Below are positions 32,207 through 41,690 of a DNA stretch of 64,000 nucleotides, piece by piece. Location: positions 1-64,000 of IMG/VR virus record IMGVR_UViG_3300046170_000433. One strand, given 5' to 3'. The position numbers were made by a program, and so were the translations under genes. How positions within the stretch are numbered: position 1 is the stretch's first letter; each line of letters starts with the position of its first letter. Source of the DNA: a virus. Below the pieces are notes generated by a model that did no database searches, was not told where the DNA came from, and saw only the letters and a program-made list of their open reading frames with translations.

Positions 32207-33539
32207 AAATTAACTCCCACGGTCAATCCATTTGAATCTAGATTCACATCTATTGGGCCATCTCCCATCTCCATCTGCTCCACTACCTTCTCCAATAGCA
32301 TCGCCTGCTGCATTGATTTCACTCTCAGGTGTGTTGGTCATTCCAAATTGGTTGGAAGGAATAATAGGTAATCCGTCTGCATCAACAAGTCCCATCCTTG
32401 TACCTATCTCATATATAGCACCAAACTCGCCAAGAAGTGCTTCGTATGCTGCAAACATTTCTGCGCCTACAGAGTTTACGATCTGATTATAGAATGCCGG
32501 AATATTCTTAAGGTTATTAATCCTATTAACCATAACTTGTTGCTCTGATGTGTATTCTCCATCAAGAGCAATTGACTCGTTACCAGTCTGTTCAGCTAGC
32601 ACCTGCATGAGACTTGGGTTTTGTAGAAGCTCCTTGGTTGAATCAACAATAGCTTGATACTTCTCTTCGGCAGTTGTGATTTCCATATTACCCTCATCGA
32701 CTGCTTGCTCGATGAGTTGCTCAGCAAGCTTAACTGCTGGCAAAGTCTCCTCTTGGGTTGACCCTACTACATTTGCAACTTCATCAGCTACCGTCAGACG
32801 ATCATCCTCTCTCTGCTTCATCTGATCAAGCATACCTGTAGCTGTATCTATCTTTGCCCCCTGCTTTCTCACCTTCCTTGAGAGTTGTATTCTGTAAGGT
32901 TCTTTCTGCTTCTCCTAGTGTTGCTGCATTATCTAAATTTGAGTACTCATTGGCTGCCCTCATCTCAGCCTCTAATCTCATTCTGTCCCCTGTACCTGTA
33001 GTAGTTGATTCCCCACGACGCATCGCTCCGAGACGATCTGCTCTTAGGGGCATCTGTTACATTTTGATACTGGTTTCTGTTTGCATCGTACTGAGCCTGA
33101 GTAAGGCTATTGGATGCTGTCTGTATATTATCAAACTTGGTGTCGAAGGTATTCAGATTGTCTCCCTCGACGGTTTCCAACATACCTGTAAGGTTAGAAA
33201 ATTTATCATCAATCGCACCAAGCTTCATGTCGGCACTCTTATCAGCATCTGACAGAGTCTCCTTTAGAAGGTCTTGCTCTGCACTTGGTAGGCTAATTGT
33301 GTTAACCTAATTGATCGCCAACATTAGTAGCTAGACCTGCGTCAACATCTGACTGAGTCGCACTATATGTATCTCCATATATACCCGTGGTTAAGTCAAG
33401 TACCAGTCGGTGTTGTGTTTGCAAGACCTGTCGTTTTTGCAGTATCAAAACCAGTGGTAGTATTGTTCTGAGTGTTATCAAACCTCAGAGCATTATTCTG
33501 ATTATTATTCTGATTATTATTCTGTCTTTGTGATGCCAT
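32203..33539 (-). pseudogene. Virion-region gene broken by several frameshifts
   Basis: The gene starts MASQRQNNNQNNNQNN at 33539 (overlapping the previous stop as TAATG) and then changes frame repeatedly: near 33400, near 33305, near 33045 (CCCC), near 32860 (GGGGG) and near 32260 (GGAGATGGGAGATGG). The pieces join into one sensible protein of about 430 residues: an Asn/Gln/Thr-rich start, a helical middle (ADMKLGAIDDKFSNL, then RLEAEMRAANEYSNLDNAATL) and an acidic helical end. Taken in the last frame it ends in TGA overlapping the next ATG (ATGA), which supports this reading. Probably a structural or internal virion protein. Confidence 0.6.
32210..32872 (-). CDS. 3' fragment of the preceding broken gene
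   Basis: The largest intact piece (220 residues): helical and acidic (residues 14-150), Gly/Ile-rich later. The final 20 residues are out of frame; in the correct frame the end is GPIDVNLDSNGLTVGVNL. Confidence 0.55.
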   Translation of the reverse strand: MRKQGAKIDTATGMLDQMKQREDDRLTVADEVANVVGSTQEETLPAVKLAEQLIEQAVDEGNMEITTAEEKYQAIVDSTKELLQNPSLMQVLAEQTGNESIALDGEYTSEQQVMVNRINNLKNIPAFYNQIVNSVGAEMFAAYEALLGEFGAIYEIGTRMGLVDADGLPIIPSNQFGMTNTPESEINAAGDAIGEGSGADGDGRWPNRCESRFKWIDRGS

Positions 33540-35767
33540 TATGATCTGTATACGGGTGGTGTTTTTGCAGGTGGAGCTTCCTGTGCTGCTGCCTCCTCAG
33601 GCTCAATTATTTCTGGGTCTACCTTTGTTACAAACGGCTTACCCGTAGCTGGGTTAATACCATTGTCCCTTTGGTACTGAGCATATTCCTCTGAGGTCAT
33701 TTCTTCGATTGGACTTATAGTCATAACGGGGCCGTTATAATCGGACTCTGGAGCTAGCTTAATCTTAGTCGTATCGATTGTATAATTATCAGATTCTTCT
33801 TGCGGTGCAGTTTTGCCTAAAGGATTGATGTTCTTGTAAAACTGGTTCTGCTTAAGCTCGTCACTTGGCTGAGGCATATTATCTAAGCCGTCACCTATTC
33901 CTGCTACATCAATCTCCTTCTGAGTGTAAGTATCTCCGAGTCCAGTTACTTTACTTAAGTCCTTAAACTCAAGCTTCGGGTCTAGCTGTTTTTCGAACAG
34001 ACCACCTTGCTCACGAATACCATTATCTGCACCTACAACTCCCCCACCAAACCTCGCAAGCCTCACCCTATCCATGGCTCTATCTCTTGCTCGCTCGACT
34101 GGATCAAGGTCTTCCATGGCATTCCTAAGCTTAGAACTTATATCTAAGTCCCTTTGGGCATCCATTGCCCCTAAGTAATTCTGCTGATCACGCAGAGAAC
34201 CCTTCATCTCATTATAATCCTCCATCATGCCCTGCTGGGAATCCTTATCATCCCCATAGATATAATTCAGAGCATTCATTCCCTCTCTCGCATAAAGACC
34301 TAAGCTTTCATCCTCTTCAGTATTAGGATCGTCTACACCACCAGCAATAATACCCTTTGCACGAAGAGCATCCATCTGCTTATCAACTGCAGCTTGGTAC
34401 TTACTTTTACCCTCATACTCATCAAGTGGATTAAGCAGATCATCTAACTGTTGGTTTATAACCTTCTTACTACCATCAATGAGTCTCTCCTGCTCTTGCA
34501 TGAAGGTCTGCTTGCCAGGCATATCTGGTCTAAATGCTCTAGTCTCAAGCTCGCCTGTCTCAGGATTTAAGTACTCAAAGTAGTAACTTAGGTTCTCATC
34601 GTAATCTGGGTTACGAATAATCTGACCAACCTCTTCAGCTAGCCCTGCATCTACATCTGATTGCGTGGCTGCACGACTTGGTTTTGCTGCTCTAATAGCA
34701 AGCTTCTCCTCAAGAGTCATGCGAGGATCGAGCATAGCTGCACCTCGTGCATCGAACATATCGAGGTTAGTAGCAATGTTACCCTTACGGGCATTTACTT
34801 CAGCTACCTGCTCAACAATGTCATCAACAAGTCCCTCTGCTGCTGCTACATCCTCACGACCTGTAGCCCAATCCATCAAGTCTTTATATACCTCAGTCTT
34901 CTTCAAGAAGCCCATGATCAGCCCTTGATCCCAGCCCTCATATGAAAGGTCACGAGCTATTTCATTTAACTGCTTTCTTTTTTGAGTTAAGACTTGGTCG
35001 GGGTCATAGAATGCACCATCATCATCGTAAGAAATTCTTTTAGGTATATTAGTCCCAGGCTCAACTGGGGGCGCACCTTCATTTTCTTCATTAGGCGCAC
35101 CAGCAGGAAACTCAACTGTACTACCATCCTCATTGAGCCATTTAGTAGAAGTACCCTCACCCTTTGCATATGCCCAACTTTGAGTTCTGTTGGAGAAAAA
35201 CCAATTCTTATCAATAGAAGGATCATTCCACATCCAACCTGTATCCTCACTCCAATTCCACTTAGAATCAGGATCATCATACCACCATCCATTGTAGTCA
35301 TTACCCGTGTACATCTTCCAATTAGGACTTTCGGGAGATGAAAAGTATGCTCCTAGCTCATCTCTATACCAATCCGGCACAGGATTTCCATCTTCACCTA
35401 GCAATGGTTGGTCTGTATTGGGCTGTGTATTATTCATGTCACCAGGATTTGTTGTGTCGGAGGGACTACCTGTATCAGAAGCCGGAGGATTACCTGTATC
35501 AGAGGCAGGGGGATTGCCTGTATCAGAAGCAGGGGGAGTCGCATTACCAGTATCAGAATCAGGCTCGAGGAATATCTCACCACTCTTAACTTGTGAGGCA
35601 TCCATGTAAGTGCCTGTATCATAGTCATAGAATTTCCCTGTATTCATGTCAGGGTAAACCCATTCACCAGAATCAGGATCCTCACCTTGTTCCTTAGCCC
35701 AGAAAAACATACCCTTATCAGTTTGGTGTGGATACATCCATGTACCTGCTTTTCCGACCAAAACCAA
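33539..35767 (-). CDS. W/Y-rich repeat virion protein, main part
   Basis: A 742-residue frame that continues the frame at 35644-36279 after a one-base break. The first 230 residues hold Trp/Tyr-rich units (GEWVYPDMNTGKFYDY, NGWWYDDPDSKWNW, SEDTGWMWNDP, NWFFSNRTQSWAY) separated by a TGNPPASD repeat linker; residues 230-740 are acidic and helical. The aromatic units resemble the GWxW/WFY repeats I know from surface proteins of Verrucomicrobiota, so this may be an adhesion or host-surface-binding part of the virion. It ends overlapping the next start (TAATG). Confidence 0.7.
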   Translation of the reverse strand: MVLVGKAGTWMYPHQTDKGMFFWAKEQGEDPDSGEWVYPDMNTGKFYDYDTGTYMDASQVKSGEIFLEPDSDTGNATPPASDTGNPPASDTGNPPASDTGSPSDTTNPGDMNNTQPNTDQPLLGEDGNPVPDWYRDELGAYFSSPESPNWKMYTGNDYNGWWYDDPDSKWNWSEDTGWMWNDPSIDKNWFFSNRTQSWAYAKGEGTSTKWLNEDGSTVEFPAGAPNEENEGAPPVEPGTNIPKRISYDDDGAFYDPDQVLTQKRKQLNEIARDLSYEGWDQGLIMGFLKKTEVYKDLMDWATGREDVAAAEGLVDDIVEQVAEVNARKGNIATNLDMFDARGAAMLDPRMTLEEKLAIRAAKPSRAATQSDVDAGLAEEVGQIIRNPDYDENLSYYFEYLNPETGELETRAFRPDMPGKQTFMQEQERLIDGSKKVINQQLDDLLNPLDEYEGKSKYQAAVDKQMDALRAKGIIAGGVDDPNTEEDESLGLYAREGMNALNYIYGDDKDSQQGMMEDYNEMKGSLRDQQNYLGAMDAQRDLDISSKLRNAMEDLDPVERARDRAMDRVRLARFGGGVVGADNGIREQGGLFEKQLDPKLEFKDLSKVTGLGDTYTQKEIDVAGIGDGLDNMPQPSDELKQNQFYKNINPLGKTAPQEESDNYTIDTTKIKLAPESDYNGPVMTISPIEEMTSEEYAQYQRDNGINPATGKPFVTKVDPEIIEPEEAAAQEAPPAKTPPVYRS
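35468..35555 (-). repeat. Tandem 24-base coding repeats (NPPASDTG units)
   Basis: About three and a half units of a 24-base repeat encoding NPPASDTG-type sequence, a flexible Pro/Ser linker between aromatic units of the W/Y-rich protein. Such repeats can vary in copy number. Confidence 0.7.
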
Positions 35768-36279
35768 TCGGGGCTATTTTCTTCATCCTGATAAAACCAC
35801 CCCATACTTAAGGAGTAATTCCAGCCGTCTCTGTCGCCCGTACCCTGATTGATTGTTCCAAACTTTTCGTGACTTACCCACCCTGGCGCATCAGCTCCTG
35901 ACCAATAGGATTCTGTCTCTACTCTTTTGCCATTCTGAATCTCTGAGTCACCATAATAGCGACTGCTTTGATCAAAACTATAAGGAGTAGTTGCCTTATA
36001 AAAATCTAAATTCTCTAGGTTAGAGTCCATGGAAAAAGAATCACCATTATCTACTAAGCCAGTTAATTCTATTCCTGTTACATCATATGTCTCGCCCTTC
36101 CTGAACTTACCAAATTCTGTAATTAATTTACTTACAGAATCAGGATTAGCAGCAACAAGAATTGCAGCTGCATCATCATCTATACTTTTACCATACAAAC
36201 CTGATGTTGCTATTTTTACATTATCAATAACATTATTAAACTTATTGAAGCCCATGTCATCCCACCTCAGCATCATCAT
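35644..36279 (-). CDS. W/Y-rich repeat virion protein, N-terminal part
   Basis: A 211-residue frame: helical residues 1-60, then Ser/Tyr-rich sequence and SLSMGWFYQDEENSPDWFW near residue 155. At GGAAAAGC (about 35760) the coding frame passes to the 742-residue frame (SEKAGTWMYPHQTDK), and the remaining 40 residues of this frame are out of character. Joined, the protein has about 900 residues. Start at 36279 or one of the following ATG codons, overlapping the previous TGA. Confidence 0.65.
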   Translation of the reverse strand: MMMLRWDDMGFNKFNNVIDNVKIATSGLYGKSIDDDAAAILVAANPDSVSKLITEFGKFRKGETYDVTGIELTGLVDNGDSFSMDSNLENLDFYKATTPYSFDQSSRYYGDSEIQNGKRVETESYWSGADAPGWVSHEKFGTINQGTGDRDGWNYSLSMGWFYQDEENSPDWFWSEKQVHGCIHTKLIRVCFSGLRNKVRILILVNGFTLT

Positions 36280-36808
36280 TTTTCGTTTTCTGTGCTTTGG
36301 TCAACTCTGTTGAGTTTATTGCTGCCTTGACTTGCTCGTTGGTCAGATTGGTACCTGTTGGTGGTTAAAATACCCGAGCCATCCGTTCTTCCATGTCGGT
36401 AAACTTCATTCCAAAATGCCCAACAACCAAACCCAGCTTCGGACATTGCCTTGCCACCCATGTTTTCCTTGGCACATTCCTTGCCACCTTCTGTCTCAAT
36501 GCCCTGGAACTCTTCACTTAAATTACCAATCTTGCCGATACCTCCAGCTATCTCTCCCTCAATTTTTCCCCTTTTCTGCACCTCTAGATTGTATGTACTT
36601 ATTTGACCAAACACCCCCCTTTCGATTCCAATAATCTTGAAGATCAGGTCGCTCATCATAGAACTTTTGGTAATCTGTACGAGATATGCTTTTCTTGGAA
36701 CTGTTTAGACCAAGATTATCCTCCATCTCCTCTGGGGACACCTTTACCATCGCCATCGGTATCTGCAATAGCTAGATACTTAGCATGCTCTAGCTGGGAA
36801 AGTGCCAT
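36276..36808 (-). pseudogene. EF-hand-containing gene with two frame breaks
   Basis: Starts MALSQLEHAKYLAIAD at 36808 (TAATG overlap) and passes through three frames: 36720-36808, 36559-36768 and 36276-36659. Joined at GGTAAAGGTG (about 36755) the sequence gives DTDGDGKVSPEEMEDNL, a canonical EF-hand calcium-binding loop (D1, D3, D5, G6, E12). A second break lies near AAAAGGGGAAAAA (about 36565). The rest is Gly-rich and polar, about 175 residues in total. In a virion region a single EF-hand would fit calcium-stabilised assembly; this is inference. Confidence 0.55.
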
Positions 36809-37144
36809 TAGGATTCTAGGTCTTTTTCTAATTCGGCCCGCTCTTCTTCTGAGAGGGATTCTGCAACTCTAGCAAGTGACTCTTTATATTCCCCTTCAAG
36901 CCTATCGTTGATTTCATTGTAGCTAGCAATCACATCTTCCGTATAAAGCTTAGCCCTTATGTCATTAACTTGCTGTGGAAGCTCTGAACCATCTCCATTG
37001 TAATTCGGGTCAATCGTGCCATGGGAAACTGAAGAGCTGATGACTTTATCGTCCTTGATCACCTCCATATTCTCAGCATAAGTGATCAGATAATTCGGTC
37101 TGATTGTTATTGATTGTAGAGTTGTTTTTTTCCTGTATGCTCAT
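36808..37144 (-). CDS. Small acidic structural candidate (one frame break)
   Basis: The open frame 36808-37068 (86 residues from MEVIKDDKV) is also open upstream, where it reads TTLQSITIRPNYLITYAEN; the likely start is the ATG at 37144 (MSIQEK), with the frame broken in a run of seven A (about 37125). The joined protein has about 110 residues and a strongly acidic helical C-terminus (SLSEEERAELEKDLES). Confidence 0.6.
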
Positions 37145-37147
37145 TTT

Positions 37148-37870
37148 TTAATCTGTTGTAATATAATCTATTGATCCATGAATTGCGTTTGTTGCAGCGG
37201 GCAAATCAGTTGGACTAGTATTTGTCGGGAACTCCATCCAAATGTTTCCATCGTATATCCTAAACATTAATGCCTTCATGTAACCTTCTAGCGTATAACC
37301 CTGCCCAAAAGCTCCATTATTATATACATTATATATGCCTGTAACGTGTTGCGGGTTGTATATGGCAAAAGGCAATCCATCGTATCTAACCGACCCATAA
37401 TATCTCATACCTACAGTAGTGTCTCGAGTTACAGCAAAATCCATATGAACGTGCTTACCCTGCTTAACGTAGGTGTAATATAATTTAGAGTTACCTGAAA
37501 AGGTCGTACCATCGTAGACCATATTAGCCCCACGTGTACCAAACTCATAACCAACATCCAAATTCCCTTGCCCGTACTCGATATCTAGCGCTGGTGCTAT
37601 GCTAATCTCAGGGTCGAAGTAAATTGTTCCATCCGACCCCATGCCAGACCAATTCAACATCATGATACTAAACCACTTGCAAGTAGGCGCTACGTCGAAT
37701 GTATAGGTATACTGCGTTCTAGAGCTTGAAATACTTGCATTGTTTCGCAGCCAGTGAACCCTAGTATCCTCCACTACATAGGATTCACCAGAGCTTGCAT
37801 TATGGGATATGGCAACTTTGCCTTCAGGTAAAGTGCCGTCATACTCTGCGACCCCCGATGTAAAAACCAC
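37148..37870 (-). CDS. Fibre protein, C-terminal part
   Basis: A 240-residue beta-rich frame (Gly, Tyr, Asn, Thr) that continues the 863-residue fibre frame: the two overlap at GTGGTTTTTACA (about 37865), where one base too many or too few in the T run switches frame. Read together the fibre ends ...GSIDYITTD. C-terminal fibre domains carry receptor specificity in many phages. Confidence 0.65.
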   Translation of the reverse strand: MVFTSGVAEYDGTLPEGKVAISHNASSGESYVVEDTRVHWLRNNASISSSRTQYTYTFDVAPTCKWFSIMMLNWSGMGSDGTIYFDPEISIAPALDIEYGQGNLDVGYEFGTRGANMVYDGTTFSGNSKLYYTYVKQGKHVHMDFAVTRDTTVGMRYYGSVRYDGLPFAIYNPQHVTGIYNVYNNGAFGQGYTLEGYMKALMFRIYDGNIWMEFPTNTSPTDLPAATNAIHGSIDYITTD

Positions 37871-40430
37871 TAGAGAAGTTAGTATTAGCTTTAGCCAATA
37901 TAGTAACTGTGTATTTTAGTATACCAGGCTGCACCTTAAATGCCCGACTAGTTGCACCCGATGTTGTGTCATTGATAGCAGTAGGATGTAACTTTGATAG
38001 CTTTAGCTCATGGTCATACTTTAAATCCATGTCGTAGTTTGCAGAACTACTACTTCCGTATGTAGCAAACCAATCGCCATGAAAAGCTGCTCTTGAACAT
38101 ACATTTTCCGTATGAAGGATTTTTGTAACTCTTCTCCTAGCTGTTGAATGAGAAGAGGAACCATTATTGGTGAAGAAGGATAAGCCCCATTGACCGTCAC
38201 CCATCATGATTTCATTGGTTCCGCCCTCCAAGAAAACCGTTCCGGCATTTGTCGCACCTAATCGACATTTCGTATAACCATCTATACCCATACCGATCTT
38301 TACTTCGCCAGGTACTGTGCCTTCGTTCCCAGGAACTTGGTTAACATAAAATGAACTAAAACCGCTGTCCGGCCCATAGGCGCTGGAACCAGCACTACCC
38401 ATGAACCCTTCTGCCTCTATCGAGTAAACTTTCTTGGATGATGATGAATATTCCGTATGCCATTGGTCTATAGGACTTACTCTAAGGCCATTTTGGTGAG
38501 TCACATTACCAGTAACCGCTAGGTCGCCACTTACAGTTACACCTGAGCTAGTAGTCTCTAGCTTCATTGCCCCATTGTGGAACAATTCAGTCTCTGCATT
38601 CTGCCTGCAAATCAATCCCCACTCATTATTGGTGTCGTTGTAGATTCCAACAAACGAAGCACCATTCGACATTAACACCCAATCATCCTGAATGGCATAT
38701 CCTGCATACCCATTTGTAGTAGATGTTACTTTTACTGAGCCATAGCTACCAGTTACATCTTTAATCTTCTGACTAGCACTCGATACCGTAGGATACGCAG
38801 GCAAGTTTCCGGCGTGGTACACCGTGTGGCCATTTATCGTTGTAAGAGCATCTGCCCCTCGGACTCTGAAACGATTTCCATTTGCCGCATAAACATCCAA
38901 CAAATAACCCTCGGTATTAGTTGAATCATTTCTGATATGCACGGCCGAGTTCGGGCCATTCATATAAATATAATTGTTGGTTTGTTTCGAATTAACGAAC
39001 CTGAATCCCCAATCATCTACATTGGTGGTCAAATCCCATCTACTACCTTTGGTGATCGTGTCGTCCGCATCGCTACGAATGAAAGAACTCGCATGAAGAC
39101 CATCAAGTTTGTCAGCATCTAGCCCTGAGCCTGAACCATCGTTTCCGGCATGGTACGCTTCGTGTCCAAAGATGTATGCTTTGTTAGTGTCACCTTCTAG
39201 GGCTAATGGGTACGGAGTCTCCCATATATTATTCGCATCATCTATTGGAGAATCATTACCAGATGCATCTCTGTCTACTAATATATAAAAATTATTACTA
39301 TTTACATGGATATACCAATCATCCGCTACATGAGTATCGTTAAATTTAATTGTAGGATGTTCACCTCTTAGGTGAATAGATGGGTCATCCCATGATCCAG
39401 TATGATTAATTTCTAGCTTACCTTGAGGATTCGTAGTACCAATACCGACATTGCCATCGGAGTCGATTCGCATTTTTTCTGCTGAATTTGTGTCGAATCG
39501 CATATAGTTATCTGCATTGTCATATAAAATCCTACCCTTCCAATCAGTTGCGCTTTCGGAAAAATCAATATATGCTCCAGCTGGTGCATTAAGTTGAAGT
39601 ATGGCGCGCTGACCACCTACAGACCTTACTCCCATATGAACACCAGTACCCAAGGGAGTTGTTCCCATTCCTCCTGCTACATGAAGGGCTGAACCAGGAT
39701 TCGTAGTACCAATTCCGACTCGGCCACCACTTGGAGCAAGCAATATGTCACCAGCAGTGGTTGCGGAACCTAATTTTGATTCTAATATTAAACCATTAGC
39801 TCCATCGTGGTATATATCTGCTAGGTAATTGTTAGGATAAGTGGATGGAATATAGTTTAATCTAATCCCACTAGTACTATCGGGTTGCGCAATTGTTAAT
39901 TTACTTCCAGCAATATTACCAAAGGAAGGACTACTTCCTGATGTGTAAGCAGAAGAGGATATGGTGACTTGGTTAAAAGAGTCTTGGTTCACCGAAACAC
40001 TTCCGCTTCCGGAGAAGTTAAGTGTACCGCTTTTAAAACCAGTTACATGTCCAAATGAATCAAAGTCTATAGCTTGTACAAACCTGCGATTGCTGTATCC
40101 TAAATCACCTGTTGAATACCCTGCTAGAGTTCCTGGTCTATTTTGGTGAGTAAATACTCCTGATGCACTTAGAAGAAGTCCTGAGCCTGCACTTATGCCT
40201 AGATTGGCAGGGCTAATAATTCCATCAGATGTGATATTAAGCTCATCAATGTTGAGTCCAAGAATCTGATTAATCTTATTTCCTAGGTTCGTGAAGTTCT
40301 CATCTAGGGATTCGTGGGATAGCGGCGCAGTCTCCATACTGCGAAGCTTCATGACGTCTATGTCTCCAGAGCTAACGGAAAATGGGGGAGAATAGACAGG
40401 CGATCCAAAAGTTAACGGATTAATGCTCAT
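37839..40430 (-). CDS. Long tail fibre protein
   Basis: An 863-residue, Ser/Gly/Asn/Thr-rich protein. Repeated fibre-type units are visible: RVGIGTTNPGSALHV, NVGIGTTNPQGKLEI, KMRIDSDGN, AYHAGNDGSGSGLDADKLDG, TVYHAGNLP, all typical of tail fibres and spikes (trimeric beta-structure). It starts right behind a control site with no Shine-Dalgarno. With the overlapping frame at 37148 the full fibre would have about 1,090 residues. Receptor binding is the likely role. Confidence 0.8.
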   Translation of the reverse strand: MSINPLTFGSPVYSPPFSVSSGDIDVMKLRSMETAPLSHESLDENFTNLGNKINQILGLNIDELNITSDGIISPANLGISAGSGLLLSASGVFTHQNRPGTLAGYSTGDLGYSNRRFVQAIDFDSFGHVTGFKSGTLNFSGSGSVSVNQDSFNQVTISSSAYTSGSSPSFGNIAGSKLTIAQPDSTSGIRLNYIPSTYPNNYLADIYHDGANGLILESKLGSATTAGDILLAPSGGRVGIGTTNPGSALHVAGGMGTTPLGTGVHMGVRSVGGQRAILQLNAPAGAYIDFSESATDWKGRILYDNADNYMRFDTNSAEKMRIDSDGNVGIGTTNPQGKLEINHTGSWDDPSIHLRGEHPTIKFNDTHVADDWYIHVNSNNFYILVDRDASGNDSPIDDANNIWETPYPLALEGDTNKAYIFGHEAYHAGNDGSGSGLDADKLDGLHASSFIRSDADDTITKGSRWDLTTNVDDWGFRFVNSKQTNNYIYMNGPNSAVHIRNDSTNTEGYLLDVYAANGNRFRVRGADALTTINGHTVYHAGNLPAYPTVSSASQKIKDVTGSYGSVKVTSTTNGYAGYAIQDDWVLMSNGASFVGIYNDTNNEWGLICRQNAETELFHNGAMKLETTSSGVTVSGDLAVTGNVTHQNGLRVSPIDQWHTEYSSSSKKVYSIEAEGFMGSAGSSAYGPDSGFSSFYVNQVPGNEGTVPGEVKIGMGIDGYTKCRLGATNAGTVFLEGGTNEIMMGDGQWGLSFFTNNGSSSHSTARRRVTKILHTENVCSRAAFHGDWFATYGSSSSANYDMDLKYDHELKLSKLHPTAINDTTSGATSRAFKVQPGILKYTVTILAKANTNFSSGFYIGGRRV

Positions 40431-40453
40431 GTTATCAAGATAATTAGGTTACA
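40431..40453 (-). promoter_or_regulatory. Dyad control site, copy 12
   Basis: On the minus strand TGTAACCTAATTATCTTGAT followed by AAC, abutting the fibre start at 40430. Confidence 0.65.
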
Positions 40454-40477
40454 TACAAAGGCCAATCTTTTATTGGC

Positions 40478-41337
40478 TTATTTAAAGGTTATCGCACTTC
40501 CCCCGATTGTTATATTTCCTGATGCTGTGAGATGATCATATGCATCATTTGATACTTGGATTACTGTTACACTTACTGTGGTGTCTGTACCATCATGGCT
40601 GACTTCGTTTAATTGGTATACTATTTCTGCTGGTGTGCTGTAGGTAGTAGTGATTGTTGTGCTTTGGAATAGTGAAGTTGTTCCTGTTATTTCCACGACT
40701 CCGTTAGTTGCTACAGCGTCGAACTCAGATTTCAATATAGTGGCAGTACCAGTTGATGTGATACATCCACCAAGGGAAATCCTCAAGTTTCCCAAGGTCA
40801 TTACCATTGGTTTTAAGTCCAGCAACCTCGAGGTTTGCAGATACAGAAGTACTCCCAAGATCGGAAGCAGTAGCATCGGAGGTTGTAGTTGTCATCTTAA
40901 ATGAGTCCTGCCCCTCATCCCAATACATTGCCGCATTATCCTCTCCGCTACCTCTCTCGATCATGATGCCTGCATCACTTGTAGCGTTTGCATTATCACT
41001 AGCTCCTTTTGATAATAAAATCAAAGAGTCGGATATGGTTGAGTTGGTAGTATTAAGAGTTGTGACAGCACCATTTACAGTTAGGTCACCCGACAATGTT
41101 AGGTTTGTACCTGTTACATTGCCTGTGAAGTCTGCACCATCTAGCCTTGCATATTGAGTGAGGCTAGCAAGCTCAGTATCTACATAGTCCTTTGTGACTG
41201 CACCCAAAGGAGCAGTAGGATTAGCATTAAGTATTAAGTTTCCGGTCAGAGTCCCCCCCCGTAAGTGGCAGTCTCTCGCCTACCAATTGCTTTGTGGTTC
41301 TTCCGATTACGGTAAAGATAGATTCTTGTTCAGACAT
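40478..41337 (-). pseudogene. Second tail fibre gene with two frame breaks
   Basis: Starts MSEQESIFTVIGRTT at 41337. A run of eight G on the coding strand (about 41250-41260) breaks the frame; with one G fewer it reads LTGGTLTGNLILNANPTAPLGAVTKDYVDTELASL and joins the 160-residue frame 40725-41207. A second break at CTTGGGAAAC (about 40795) leads to the 132-residue frame 40478-40876. The joined protein of about 285 residues has LTLSGDLTVNGAVTTLNTT and other fibre motifs. The long G run in a fibre gene could be a phase-variation switch or just a sequencing error. Confidence 0.6.
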
Positions 41338-41367
41338 TATATATAGTGGTTGTTAGTTGGGTTAAAG

Positions 41368-41538
41368 TCAAAGTAAGGCTGGTATTAAATTTGTGTTCTT
41401 CTTAACAGCAGGGATTTGGTCTGTGTTAGTTTTGATTGGTGTAAGTGCTGATTCGATTGGGGCTGGAATGAATTGTATCGAACTCTCCCGTTTCTTGACG
41501 TAATTGGCTGCATTACCTGCGCACGACTGATTGCTCAT
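41368..41538 (-). CDS. Hypothetical small protein
   Basis: A 56-residue frame from the ATG at 41538 (MSNQSCAGNAANYVKKRES); an upstream in-frame start at 41562 is possible. Soluble and basic; no family recognised. Lies between two fibre genes. Confidence 0.45.
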   Translation of the reverse strand: MSNQSCAGNAANYVKKRESSIQFIPAPIESALTPIKTNTDQIPAVKKNTNLIPALL

Positions 41539-41554
41539 CGTTACGAGATACGAG

Positions 41555-41668
41555 TTACCCAAGGTTCACTAACGTTGAACAATATTCTGGATAGTGAGAG
41601 TCATTCACGGCTGTATTCACTTGGTAGTTGACGCGGGCTGTTTGATTGCGGTAATTCCACCCAAACAT
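41555..41668 (-). CDS. Hypothetical tiny protein
   Basis: A 37-residue frame (MFGWNYRNQTARVNYQVNTA...) that fills the gap between the fibre gene ending at 41691 and the small gene at 41538. Composition looks protein-like, but support is weak. Confidence 0.35.
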   Translation of the reverse strand: MFGWNYRNQTARVNYQVNTAVNDSHYPEYCSTLVNLG

Positions 41669-41690
41669 TGGCGAATGCCTTCTTGTGTAG

